DNA from: Pseudomonas asplenii | Lineage (GTDB): Bacteria; Pseudomonadota; Gammaproteobacteria; Pseudomonadales; Pseudomonadaceae | Assembly (NCBI RefSeq): GCF_900105475.1 | Contig: NZ_LT629777.1 | Span: forward strand, 4,154,001-4,218,000 | DNA: 64,000 nucleotides | Reading direction: 5' to 3' | Shown here: positions 1 to 7,400 of the stretch, in pieces | How the letters are laid out: every line of letters starts with the position of its first letter | Position numbering within the stretch: the stretch's first letter is position 1 | Program-made: the position numbers and the translations under genes | The notes under the pieces: generated by a model | Databases searched by the model: none | Seen by the model: the letters and a program-made list of their open reading frames with translations, nothing else | Told to the model about the DNA's origin: nothing

Positions 1-757
1 GTCTAGTTTTACGCTGCTCATCTTCACAGGAGACCGCCATCAAATAAAATGATGAGTATCTATCTTGGAAATAGATTGCTTCGAATGGGTTTCTGATAGC
101 ATCTATCACTATGAATGTTCTTTCGCCTTTGTTTCTAGCCTTGCGTATGTCTTTGATTATTTTGTTAATTTTTTCGGCCAAAGAAAAGAAATTTCCCCCA
201 ATTACTTCGTGTGAAGTTGGGTCTCCAGAATTTCTGACATTGTTTCCTATCGTTTGGAATAGAGAGACATAGCCAGCGCCGCCGATTTTTCTTTTTAGTT
301 CGTTATTTTGATTTGGTAGGAATTCTGTGTAAAAAAGCCTCAGGGAGTTAATGTCCTGTAGGTTTAGATCGTTGTGCGAGTCTTTTATTGTTTTAATCGT
401 ATCTATTATTGCTTTTTGCAGTTCGATGGTTAGCTCTGCTACGCTTCCTATAAATCTTGCAGCTTCTTCAACGTTTTTTTCACTAAGCAGTAGTGTTAAG
501 ATTGAACTGGCTTGTATTGATATGAAAGGGGTCCATGTTTTTTCAAAGCATTTGTATATTATTTTTTGTTTTCTTTGGCTGTTATTGTTTGGTGTGTTCC
601 CTTTGTATAAGGAATGCTTTATATGTTCTTGCTCTTTTGAAAGGATGCTCGCCACGGTTGAACAACCGCTACCTGTTTGCCCAGTCAGTCCGATTATTAT
701 GAAGTCGTCTTTATCACCATAAATTTTTGAAATGGTATCTTCAAAATAAGTTGTCAT
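1..757 (-). CDS. AvcD-like antiviral deoxycytidylate deaminase, N-terminal P-loop kinase-like part (partial, runs off left edge)
   Basis: The frame starts at ATG 757 behind an AAGGA site 8 nt upstream and stays open to the window edge, giving 252 residues without a stop. Residues 20-33 read IIGLTGQTGSGCST, a P-loop of the GxxGxGCS type. The last 38 residues include FIVIDAIRNPFEA and a hydrophobic strand ending FYLMAVS. This combination is what I know from the N-terminal half of AvcD/AV-DCD phage-defence proteins, which degrade or deaminate free deoxycytidine nucleotides on infection. Their zinc deaminase domain is C-terminal and would lie beyond base 1, so it cannot be confirmed. The gene is far more AT-rich than its right neighbours, so horizontal acquisition is likely. 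The alternative is another P-loop nucleoside kinase fused to an unknown domain. Confidence 0.72.
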   Translation of the reverse strand, partial: MTTYFEDTISKIYGDKDDFIIIGLTGQTGSGCSTVASILSKEQEHIKHSLYKGNTPNNNSQRKQKIIYKCFEKTWTPFISIQASSILTLLLSEKNVEEAARFIGSVAELTIELQKAIIDTIKTIKDSHNDLNLQDINSLRLFYTEFLPNQNNELKRKIGGAGYVSLFQTIGNNVRNSGDPTSHEVIGGNFFSLAEKINKIIKDIRKARNKGERTFIVIDAIRNPFEAIYFQDRYSSFYLMAVSCEDEQRKTR

Positions 758-1070
758 GTTTAACATCCTTGTACTGGGGCGACTGGAGTACCATAGGTGT
801 TGATGGGGCGATATGCCACTATTTTTTTGATGATATCGACTGGAAAGGGGCGGATCTATTTTCTCTTGAAGCCCAGCGAAGCGTTGACCCGCAGCAGGAC
901 CTTGGGGGAGGGCGCTACCGCTGACGACTGTCGTCACCTTCACCGTGACTCTGATCACCTGTTTCGAGGTCATGCGTCACATCAGTAATCCCCGTCCCTG
1001 ATGCAAACCAGCCGATCGCCCCCAACTGACCCTTGCCAACCCCTGGACCCGGGCGGCATCATATCCTTCG
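758..1070. other. Gap upstream of the avcD-like gene; possible site of a regulatory RNA
   Basis: No convincing protein gene. Base composition switches from AT-rich to GC-rich near position 790, which probably marks the island junction. On the minus strand the avcD-like frame remains open upstream to an ATG near 973, but that extension looks low-complexity and has no good ribosome site. In the Vibrio systems a small RNA (AvcI) that restrains the deaminase is encoded immediately upstream of avcD on the same strand; this interval is where an equivalent would lie. That is inference only. Confidence 0.3.
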
Positions 1071-1093
1071 ATATAGGGTAGGGGGGTATGCTA
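1071..1093 (+). promoter_or_regulatory. Probable DmeR/RcnR-type operator that overlaps the ribosome site of dmeR
   Basis: ATATAG, then GGTA, six G residues (1081-1086) and TATGCT run into the dmeR start codon at 1093. RcnR and DmeR repressors bind A/T-flanked tracts of six G/C pairs. The G tract also lies 6 nt before the ATG, where a Shine-Dalgarno is expected. Repressor and ribosome may therefore use the same bases. Confidence 0.6.
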
Positions 1094-1368
1094 TGAGTCA
1101 CATCAAATCCAACAAGGACGATCTGCTCAAGCGGGTCAAACGCATCGCCGGCCAGGTTCAGGCCATCGAGCGGGCGTTGGAAGGGGATGCCGACTGCGCC
1201 AAGACCCTGCACCTGGTGGCCGCCACCCGTGGGGCGATCAATGGGCTGCTTGACGAGATCATCGAAGACCACGCCCGCGAGCACGTCGCGAAGGCGGGGC
1301 TGACCGACGAAGAGCGCACGCAAGGCGTTGAAGAGCTGCTTGAAGCCATTCGCCGTTATTCGAAGTGA
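1093..1368 (+). CDS. dmeR: RcnR/CsoR/FrmR-family metal-responsive repressor (DmeR-like)
   Basis: The product is a 91-residue all-helical protein. It starts MSHIKSNKDDLLKRVKRIAG and carries GQVQAIERALEG, then C-x-H-style ligand residues (DCAKTLHLVAA) and HAREHVAKAG, as in the DUF156 family. These repressors form tetramers that release DNA on binding Ni(II) or Co(II). I chose ATG 1093 over earlier in-frame codons because family members begin at this point and the G tract supplies a ribosome site. It is 7 nt upstream of a CDF exporter, the arrangement known for dmeRF operons. Metal specificity is inferred from that partner; formaldehyde sensing (FrmR) is less likely because no formaldehyde dehydrogenase is adjacent. 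Confidence 0.85.
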   Translation: MSHIKSNKDDLLKRVKRIAGQVQAIERALEGDADCAKTLHLVAATRGAINGLLDEIIEDHAREHVAKAGLTDEERTQGVEELLEAIRRYSK

Positions 1369-1375
1369 GGCAGAC

Positions 1376-2308
1376 ATGAATACTACGCATAACGGGCATG
1401 CCCACGACTTCCTCGGCGCCGGCCACGATGACAACGCCAGGCGCACGCTTTGGGTGGTGATCCTCACGGTCGTGATGATGGTGGGTGAGATTGCCGCCGG
1501 TTACATCACCGGCTCCATGGCCTTGCTGGCTGACGGCTTTCACATGGCGACCCATGCCGGGGCGCTGGGGATCGCGGCGGCGGCGTACGCCTTTGCGCGC
1601 AAGCATTCCGGGAATACCGCCTACAGCTTCGGTACCGGCAAGGTGGGCGACCTCGGCGGCTTCGCCTCGGCGCTGATTCTCGGGTTGATTTCGCTGGGCA
1701 TCGGCATCGAGTCGGTCATGCGCTTGCTCGAACCGACCCAGGTCCAGTTCGGGACCGCCACGCTGATTGCGGTTATCGGCCTGATCGTGAACATTGTCAG
1801 TGCGCTGCTGCTGGCTGGCGGTGTTGGTCATGATCACGGACACGGCCACGATCATGGATATGGTCACCATCATCACGGGCACGCCCACGGCGAAGACAAC
1901 AACCTGCGCTCCGCTTATGTCCACGTGTTGGCCGACGCGGTGACTTCGGTGCTGGCCATCGTTGCGCTGCTGGCCGGTCAGTACCTCGGTTGGGTCTGGC
2001 TGGATCCAATCATGGGCATCGTCGGCGCCGTGGTCATTGCGCGCTGGGCCTGGACGTTGATGCAGGACACCGCTTCGGTGCTGCTGGACAAGACCGACGA
2101 GCACGTGGCCGAGGAGATCCGGGAACTGCTCGATCAGTCTGGAACGCTCAGGATCACCGACTTGCATGTCTGGCGGGTTGGCCCGCAGGCACGTGCCGCC
2201 ATCGTCAGTGTGCTGGGCTCCACGGAATTGTCGGCCGATGACGTTCGCACGGCGTTGGCGCCGGTCCATGAAGTGACCCATCTCACGGTTGAATACCGGG
2301 TAGCCTGA
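1376..2308 (+). CDS. dmeF: Cation diffusion facilitator, Co2+/Ni2+ efflux transporter DmeF
   Basis: This is a 310-residue CDF protein. It has about six membrane segments, the HxxxD-type metal site (LLADGFHMATHAG in TM2 and YVHVLADAVTS in TM5), a His-rich loop between TM4 and TM5 (about residues 158-180, repeated HDHGHG units) and a short cytoplasmic C-terminal domain. The family exports divalent cations by proton antiport at the inner membrane. The N-terminal HNGHAHDFLGAGHDDN segment is typical of DmeF. It forms an operon with the preceding repressor (7-nt gap, GTGAGG ribosome site). The next gene is 67 nt on and probably a separate unit. Confidence 0.9.
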   Translation: MNTTHNGHAHDFLGAGHDDNARRTLWVVILTVVMMVGEIAAGYITGSMALLADGFHMATHAGALGIAAAAYAFARKHSGNTAYSFGTGKVGDLGGFASALILGLISLGIGIESVMRLLEPTQVQFGTATLIAVIGLIVNIVSALLLAGGVGHDHGHGHDHGYGHHHHGHAHGEDNNLRSAYVHVLADAVTSVLAIVALLAGQYLGWVWLDPIMGIVGAVVIARWAWTLMQDTASVLLDKTDEHVAEEIRELLDQSGTLRITDLHVWRVGPQARAAIVSVLGSTELSADDVRTALAPVHEVTHLTVEYRVA

Positions 2309-2375
2309 GCTTTCAGGCTCCTGCCTTGAGCTGGATAGTCACGACTGAATTGACGGCAAGGGCCGAGTGGTAGAC

Positions 2376-2564
2376 ATGGCAAAGGACATTGAAAACCCCT
2401 GCGTTTCGCTGTGCCAATTGAACAGCGAAATGTGTGTAAGCTGCGGCCGCACCCGCGAAGAAATCCGTAAATGGCGCGGCATGAAGCGCCCGGAAAAGAT
2501 GGCGACGGTGCAGAAGGCCAGCGCTCGCATGAAAAGCCTCACCAAGAAGAAAAACAAGCACTAG
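2376..2564 (+). CDS. DUF1289 domain small cysteine-rich protein
   Basis: A 62-residue basic protein with the DUF1289 pattern near its start: NPCVSLC, then MCVSCGRTREEIRKW. Four cysteines in paired CxxxC/CxxC spacing suggest a bound metal. The family is widespread in proteobacteria and its function is not established. The C-terminus is lysine-rich. ATG 2376 is preferred to GTG 2367 because the homologous region starts there. It stands alone between dmeF and a membrane protein gene, and is probably core chromosome. Confidence 0.8.
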   Translation: MAKDIENPCVSLCQLNSEMCVSCGRTREEIRKWRGMKRPEKMATVQKASARMKSLTKKKNKH

Positions 2565-2658
2565 CCGGTGGCGAAAGGGCGCCGGCTCAGGCCCATCATC
2601 CAATCTCTGCGAGGTAGACCCATGCCAGGTTGCAGACCAGGCCTGACGGGCTGACATC

Positions 2659-3096
2659 ATGTGGGAAACAACCGGCTACCTCGGCCTTTTCATTTCGGCG
2701 TTCGGCGCCGCGACGCTGTTGCCGCTGCAATCGGAAGCCGTGCTGGTGGCGTTGCTCTGGGCAAAGCAGCATTCGGCTTTTGCCCTGCTGTGTGTCGCCA
2801 CAGCCGGTAACGTTGCCGGTTCGCTGGTGAACTGGGTGCTCGGACGTTATCTGGAACACTGGCGGGACAAGGCCTGGTTCCCGGTCTCCGACAAACAGCT
2901 GGCGCGTGTTCAGAACACCTATCATCGTTATGGCCGATGGTCGCTGCTGCTCAGTTGGGTGCCGGTTATCGGTGATCCGCTGACGGTGGTCGCGGGCCTG
3001 ATGCGTGAACCCTGGTGGAGCTTCCTGGCGATCGTCACCGTCGCCAAGGCTGCCCGGTATGGCGTGTTGTATCTGATGACGCTGGGGTGGGCATGA
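2659..3096 (+). CDS. YqaA/DedA-like (VTT domain) inner-membrane protein
   Basis: A 145-residue membrane protein with about four hydrophobic segments. The motif SEAVLVALLW and the conserved GNVAGSLVNWVLGRYL and SWVPVIGDPLTVVAGLMR stretches are diagnostic for the YqaA branch of the SNARE-associated/VTT superfamily. VTT proteins are linked to lipid translocation or membrane homeostasis; the exact role of YqaA is unknown. There is no operon partner. Confidence 0.85.
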   Translation: MWETTGYLGLFISAFGAATLLPLQSEAVLVALLWAKQHSAFALLCVATAGNVAGSLVNWVLGRYLEHWRDKAWFPVSDKQLARVQNTYHRYGRWSLLLSWVPVIGDPLTVVAGLMREPWWSFLAIVTVAKAARYGVLYLMTLGWA

Positions 3097-3154
3097 CGAC
3101 AGAGGCGTTTCAAGGGGCTGGGTCTGGGCTGTGATCGGTTAAAGCCTTTTCTGC

Positions 3155-3901
3155 TCACCAGAACAGCATCCTCAATGCCAGCGCGATCACGACGATATTG
3201 AAAACGGACTCCATCCATTGGTCGCCTTTCTTTAGCGCAAATTTCGCGCCGGCATTTGCCCCCAAGAGCGTGCCAATAACCAGACAGCAGCCGTACTGCC
3301 AGTTCACGATGCCGCTGACACCGAAAATGATGAGTGAGCCCACGGAGAGGACGAGCCCGCCGACTTTGCGGGTGCCTACCGATTCGCTGATGGTTTTTCT
3401 GAAAAAGATGATGAATAAATACGTCGAGAGTTTGGCTTGCCCACCGAATAACCCGCCGATCATTCCCACTGGGATGAACAGGAGATAGCCAAACAGACGC
3501 CTGAGCGCTGAGGGAGGGGTTTTGTCGCGATGAGGTTTTTTTATAAGGGACAGGGCGACGAGCAGCAATGTCAGCCCGCCAATGACTTTATGCAGCAGTG
3601 CGGGATCTATTTGAAGAAGAAGGCTCGCGCCTCCCAAAGCCCCGGCCAACCCCAGTACGGCAGCCGGAATGGCCAGCGCATAATCGACCTTTCCCTGCTG
3701 ATGAAAGTGGCGCAGGCCGGCAATCATGGTGCCTACCGAGGCCAGGCGCGCGGTGGCGATTGATGACTGAGGCGCAATCCCCAGCCAGATCATCACCGGG
3801 ACGGTTAAAAACACGCTTCCTCCCGTGTTGGTCCCGATGAATCCCGTGATGATTCCGAGGAAAACCAGACCGGCACCTGTCAACCACTCATGACCCATCA
3901 T
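3155..3901 (-). CDS. TSUP (TauE/SafE) family permease
   Basis: A 248-residue protein with about eight membrane helices and the duplicated TSUP layout: N-terminal GFIGTNTGGSVFLTVPVMIWLG and a second half starting IPVGMIGGLFGGQAKLSTYL. Family members export or import small sulfur- or carbon-containing anions such as sulfite and sulfoacetate. The substrate cannot be told from sequence, and no sulfur-metabolism gene is adjacent. It is convergent with the YqaA-like gene. Confidence 0.83.
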   Translation of the reverse strand: MMGHEWLTGAGLVFLGIITGFIGTNTGGSVFLTVPVMIWLGIAPQSSIATARLASVGTMIAGLRHFHQQGKVDYALAIPAAVLGLAGALGGASLLLQIDPALLHKVIGGLTLLLVALSLIKKPHRDKTPPSALRRLFGYLLFIPVGMIGGLFGGQAKLSTYLFIIFFRKTISESVGTRKVGGLVLSVGSLIIFGVSGIVNWQYGCCLVIGTLLGANAGAKFALKKGDQWMESVFNIVVIALALRMLFW

Positions 3902-4337
3902 GTTGAAGTGCTCGCCTACGATTCAAGTGCACGGTTTATTCGCTCAAGTAAGCCGGGTCTCTGCAGTGATGGCAATTTCTATTTCGGGAATGGGTGGTCA
4001 CCTGACGCTTTGCGGTATGGACGAAGCGGTGCTCGCTGATAATCGGGCACCATCTGTCAAAGGGGTCGACCAGTTCTTTTGAAACGAGGCTGTTAGGGGT
4101 GATGCTTTCTTTTGGCGGATTATGTGGGGTAGCCGGGTAGGGCTGTCACTGACTCAAGGGAGGAGCGGTGTCTTGCCGCTGGCTGAATGAACCGCACGTT
4201 TCTGCTGCTGGATGTCGAATCTACTGCTATTTGGGAAAGGTCCTACGAGTCCTTGGACCGACCCTCTGCCAAGCTGATTTGAGCGTCGTACCGACAAGGT
4301 GTACGGCAAGAGCGTTATCAATCACGAGGTCAGAAAA
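3902..4337. other. Intergenic gap with no supported gene
   Basis: Short open frames here lack ribosome sites and family-like composition. The interval probably carries the promoter of the DUF3742 gene in its last 150 bp and may include the left boundary of the ICE-derived region. I see no clear repeat or tRNA fragment. Confidence 0.4.
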
Positions 4338-4697
4338 ATGGCTGCCAAAGCGAAGAAAAAAGGACTTATCTATCGGCTGGGCTACGTCTATGGCTGGTGC
4401 TCCAGGCGCTATCTCAGGTTCGAGGAACCGGTGATTCGCTGGGGGGTGAAGAAAGGTCTGCCCGCCGCGTTGGCGGGCTTGATGAGATGGCTGATACGGC
4501 TGTCGTTGGTTGGTGCGTTTTTGCTCTTGGCGTTTTGGGGGGTAATTGTGGTTTTTGGAATTTATGTACTCAAAGAAATATTGAGTTCTGAGTCTGATTT
4601 CGGCGCAGAAGAAAATAAGTTTGATGATACAGATTTCTGCCCTGACCGCTTTTCTCCTGATTATATTCATGATCCTAGATTTGATCATAAACCTTAG
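4338..4697 (+). CDS. DUF3742 family ICE-associated membrane protein
   Basis: The 119-residue product has a basic N-terminus with paired aromatic and basic residues (GYVYGWCSRRYLR), then one long hydrophobic segment (about residues 52-82), then an acidic, disordered C-terminus. This layout matches DUF3742 proteins, found next to TraG_N genes in PAGI-2/SPI-7-type integrating conjugative elements. A GAGG site precedes ATG 4338. It is convergent with the TraG_N gene, with an 11-nt gap. The function is unknown; a link with the mating apparatus is inferred from position. Confidence 0.62.
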   Translation: MAAKAKKKGLIYRLGYVYGWCSRRYLRFEEPVIRWGVKKGLPAALAGLMRWLIRLSLVGAFLLLAFWGVIVVFGIYVLKEILSSESDFGAEENKFDDTDFCPDRFSPDYIHDPRFDHKP

Positions 4698-4707
4698 TTC
4701 TAATTTA

Positions 4708-6228
4708 TTACTTTCCAGATAATAACTTGTTTACAGCTTTCTTCAGTGCGTTTGTGCCTGCGCCTCCGTATTGTCGAGCATCGCCCGTTCCATCAGCGAA
4801 TCCTCGAAGAGCTGATCCAGCATGAAGTCCCGCCCAGCCGAGAGCGGTTATCCAAAATGTTGGCATCACAAGGAACATTGCCCCCATCACAATCCCCAAC
4901 AAAAAATCAGCCTGCTGATTGTTCAACCCCATCAACGGGTTCAGGTTCGCATGGGGCGAGCCGGACCCGTACAAGGCATCAAAGATGGTGCTGTCCATCC
5001 AGCGTGCCAACTGAAACCAGAAGTCGACGAAGATCATCGCGAACTGCACCACTGAAACGGTGATCATCGCCTTCAGGTCATAACTGCCGAGCACCAGCAC
5101 CAACGGAATGCAGATCACCAGCGCCATTTTCAGAAAGGCCATCACCATCGGCAGCGCCTGGCGCACCACATCCATGGCCGGCATGTTCGTCAGCGTCCCC
5201 ATCGTCGTACCGACTGCCCCGGTCACACGGGCGGCAGCGTCCGGTATCGAAGACCCGACCCGGCCGCCGTAGTCGGTATAGACCTTGCCCTGGGTCATTT
5301 GCTGATTCCTGGGTGACACCACCTGCCGAATGAGCGCCTCATCCACCTTGTCCTTGCTGGTAAAGCTGGCCCACTTGGTGAAGCGCTCTAGTAGGGAGCT
5401 GTCCACTTCGGCAAGCACCCGGCTTTTCAATCCCTCCTTGTCGTCACTCCACCATTGCTTACAGGTCGGGTAGCCACCACCGCCGGGCACTTTTGCCAGG
5501 CCCGCGTCCCGCACCGGATCGTAGGGCCATTGAGCACGCGGAGTCTTGGAGTGATAGATGTCGTAGAAGCCCTCTTTCTCCAGAAAATACCGCGAACCTA
5601 TCCAGTTGATGTCGTGGGTCTGCTCCTCGGTCAGGGTCGGTGGTTTCATGAACAGTTTGGCCCGGGAGTAGCCGTAGCAGTCGTTGATGAAGTCGGCCAC
5701 CTCCTGACCCAGCAGCGGGTTTTTCAGCCGAGTGTTGTTCACCTCCATACGCATCTGTCGCAGATCCGTCCCGCAGGGAATGGCGGCCACGGCGGCGCCG
5801 CTGATCGCCTTGGACACCGAATGCACGAAGAACCACCAGAGCGGGACCTTGGCGCTCTGGCCGTTCAGGGTGGTAAAGGATTTCCCCCAGCCGGTGTCCT
5901 GGGGCAAGGGCGACTGGTGCTGACATTGCTCCGAGCGGCTCTTGTCGAACTTCAGGGTGCTCAGGCTCACCGTAATGAAGGGCACCCCGGCAAGCATGAC
6001 TACCGCAGTCGCCAACCACAAACGGTGCTCGATACTGGCAATGGCGGCCAGCGCTGCATCCGCGCCACCGCCTTCTTCGCGCGCCTTGAACCACTCCTGC
6101 AGCAGGATGACCAGGAAGGGTAGCGCGAAGAAGCCTGAGTCCATCAGCACGTTCCAGATGCCGTTGCTGACCAGCCAGCCCACCAGGGTCAGGTAGTACT
6201 CCAGGTAGTCGTTGGTATAGAGCGTCAT
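4708..6228 (-). CDS. TraG N-terminal domain conjugation membrane protein (ICE type)
   Basis: The 506-residue product starts MTLYTNDYLEYYLTLVGWLVSNG, the usual start of the TraG_N family in PFGI/PAGI-2-like ICEs, behind a strong GGAGGAATTGGT site. It has hydrophobic segments near residues 30-60 and 80-105, a long periplasmic region with paired cysteines, and three or four C-terminal membrane helices. TraG_N proteins act at the inner membrane in pilus assembly and mating-pair stabilisation. The upstream extension to 6444 is rejected because it overlaps the preceding gene. The length looks complete. Its usual upstream neighbours are displaced in this window. Confidence 0.85.
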   Translation of the reverse strand: MTLYTNDYLEYYLTLVGWLVSNGIWNVLMDSGFFALPFLVILLQEWFKAREEGGGADAALAAIASIEHRLWLATAVVMLAGVPFITVSLSTLKFDKSRSEQCQHQSPLPQDTGWGKSFTTLNGQSAKVPLWWFFVHSVSKAISGAAVAAIPCGTDLRQMRMEVNNTRLKNPLLGQEVADFINDCYGYSRAKLFMKPPTLTEEQTHDINWIGSRYFLEKEGFYDIYHSKTPRAQWPYDPVRDAGLAKVPGGGGYPTCKQWWSDDKEGLKSRVLAEVDSSLLERFTKWASFTSKDKVDEALIRQVVSPRNQQMTQGKVYTDYGGRVGSSIPDAAARVTGAVGTTMGTLTNMPAMDVVRQALPMVMAFLKMALVICIPLVLVLGSYDLKAMITVSVVQFAMIFVDFWFQLARWMDSTIFDALYGSGSPHANLNPLMGLNNQQADFLLGIVMGAMFLVMPTFWITALGWAGLHAGSALRGFADGTGDARQYGGAGTNALKKAVNKLLSGK

Positions 6229-6578
6229 ACCAATTCCTCCCACAACGCTAAGACCCGCATCAGCTCGATCAGCAGGATGCCGAAGACCGCAGTCACCTCG
6301 GCCTTTTTCAATCTGGGGAGAAAGGCTGGCTGAACCCTGAGCGTCCTGCGGCGCAACCCGACCCATCCCCACGCGGCGAGACTGAAGCAGACGATGCGGG
6401 CGCTCAGGAAATACCAGTAGTGATGGATCTGCCACGCTTGCCATTCCGCGACGCGCATGAGGGAAAGACCACCGAGGGTCACGAGGCTGCCGACGAGCAG
6501 GCTCAGTAGGGCGAGTACCAGGGGCACGAAGAGAATCAGGCCCAGGAGCTTGAGGTGTTTGTGCGTGGCTATGTTCAT
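6225..6578 (-). CDS. ICE-associated small membrane protein
   Basis: A 117-residue protein with three or four hydrophobic segments (about residues 8-38, 50-70 and 90-110) and no domain I can name. Its stop overlaps the TraG_N start by 4 nt (ATGA), so the two are probably translationally coupled. A small membrane protein in this slot is common just upstream of traG_N in related ICEs, which supports its reality. Confidence 0.7.
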   Translation of the reverse strand: MNIATHKHLKLLGLILFVPLVLALLSLLVGSLVTLGGLSLMRVAEWQAWQIHHYWYFLSARIVCFSLAAWGWVGLRRRTLRVQPAFLPRLKKAEVTAVFGILLIELMRVLALWEELV

Positions 6579-6793
6579 GGCTTCACCGCAGGTGCCTGGG
6601 CACACCTTGGAGAGACGTCGTTATACTCAGCGGCCAGTGGCTGTCCGCAGCGTTGAACCGATGGGCTGAATGCGCTTGAGGTGCCATGCAGGAGGACGGT
6701 GTAGAGAGACCTGACACCGCCTGCCCACGGTCGGGCATTTTTCAGCGTGGCAGCAGTTGGGACCGCTGACAGCATGTGTTGACGTTGAGACAT
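6575..6793 (-). CDS. Small hypothetical protein, possible leader of the TraG_N operon
   Basis: A 72-codon frame begins at ATG 6793, 7 nt behind an AGGAG site, and ends in an ATGA overlap with the next gene. The ribosome site and coupling argue that it is translated. The sequence (MSQRQHMLSAVPTAATLKN start, four Cys) matches no family I know and could be a regulatory leader rather than a functional protein. Confidence 0.35.
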   Translation of the reverse strand: MSQRQHMLSAVPTAATLKNARPWAGGVRSLYTVLLHGTSSAFSPSVQRCGQPLAAEYNDVSPRCAQAPAVKP

Positions 6794-7400
6794 GGCGAGG
6801 CTCCTGAAAGAGAAGCCTCAAATTCTCCTCAGTGCTTCATCCCATCACAGCAAGAAAACTGGATCGCGGAATGTGCTTTTCGCAAGTCGCGATCATTCGC
6901 ATGGTGGCGATTCCATCCTGTGCGAGTGAGGGGGCTGCAAGTTGGGTGGCATCGGTCAGGTGTTGCGGCGATGCCGTCCTCAGCATTTTTTCAGGCCGCG
7001 TACGACGGGTTTATTGGCGATTGCCCCCCCATTATGGGCATCGGCTAAAAATGACAAGAATTTCATCTTATAAAGTTCGATATTGTCCTTTTCTGATATA
7101 GCAACAACCATTCCATTTTTGGGTTTAACCATAAAGTTTCATCTGGCTTTTTCATTCTGAACCGTAGCTGAATGGAAATGTTAAAAACTGTGCTTGAGAG
7201 AGAATTCGAAGGAAAAGCCCCGTATTGCCTGATAGAAATATGGCGTTTTGATAACACTTCAAAGCCTGATTAACACAGGGCAGAGGAGGATTTTAATAAT
7301 CCACTCATTCAGTTGTCGTTCTCATTCAAAAACATTGAAGTGTTGTTAAGTATCGAGTTTGTTACGAAGTCTGGCAGGAATGCTGGTCTAGGGATTTTTT
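6794..7400. other. Gap between ICE fragment and type I secretion genes
   Basis: Divergent intergenic region of about 600 bp. It becomes markedly AT-rich from about 7040 to 7380, next to the exporter operon, and probably holds its promoter there. No convincing protein gene, tRNA or terminator was seen. The composition break makes it a plausible left junction of the secretion cargo. Confidence 0.4.
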
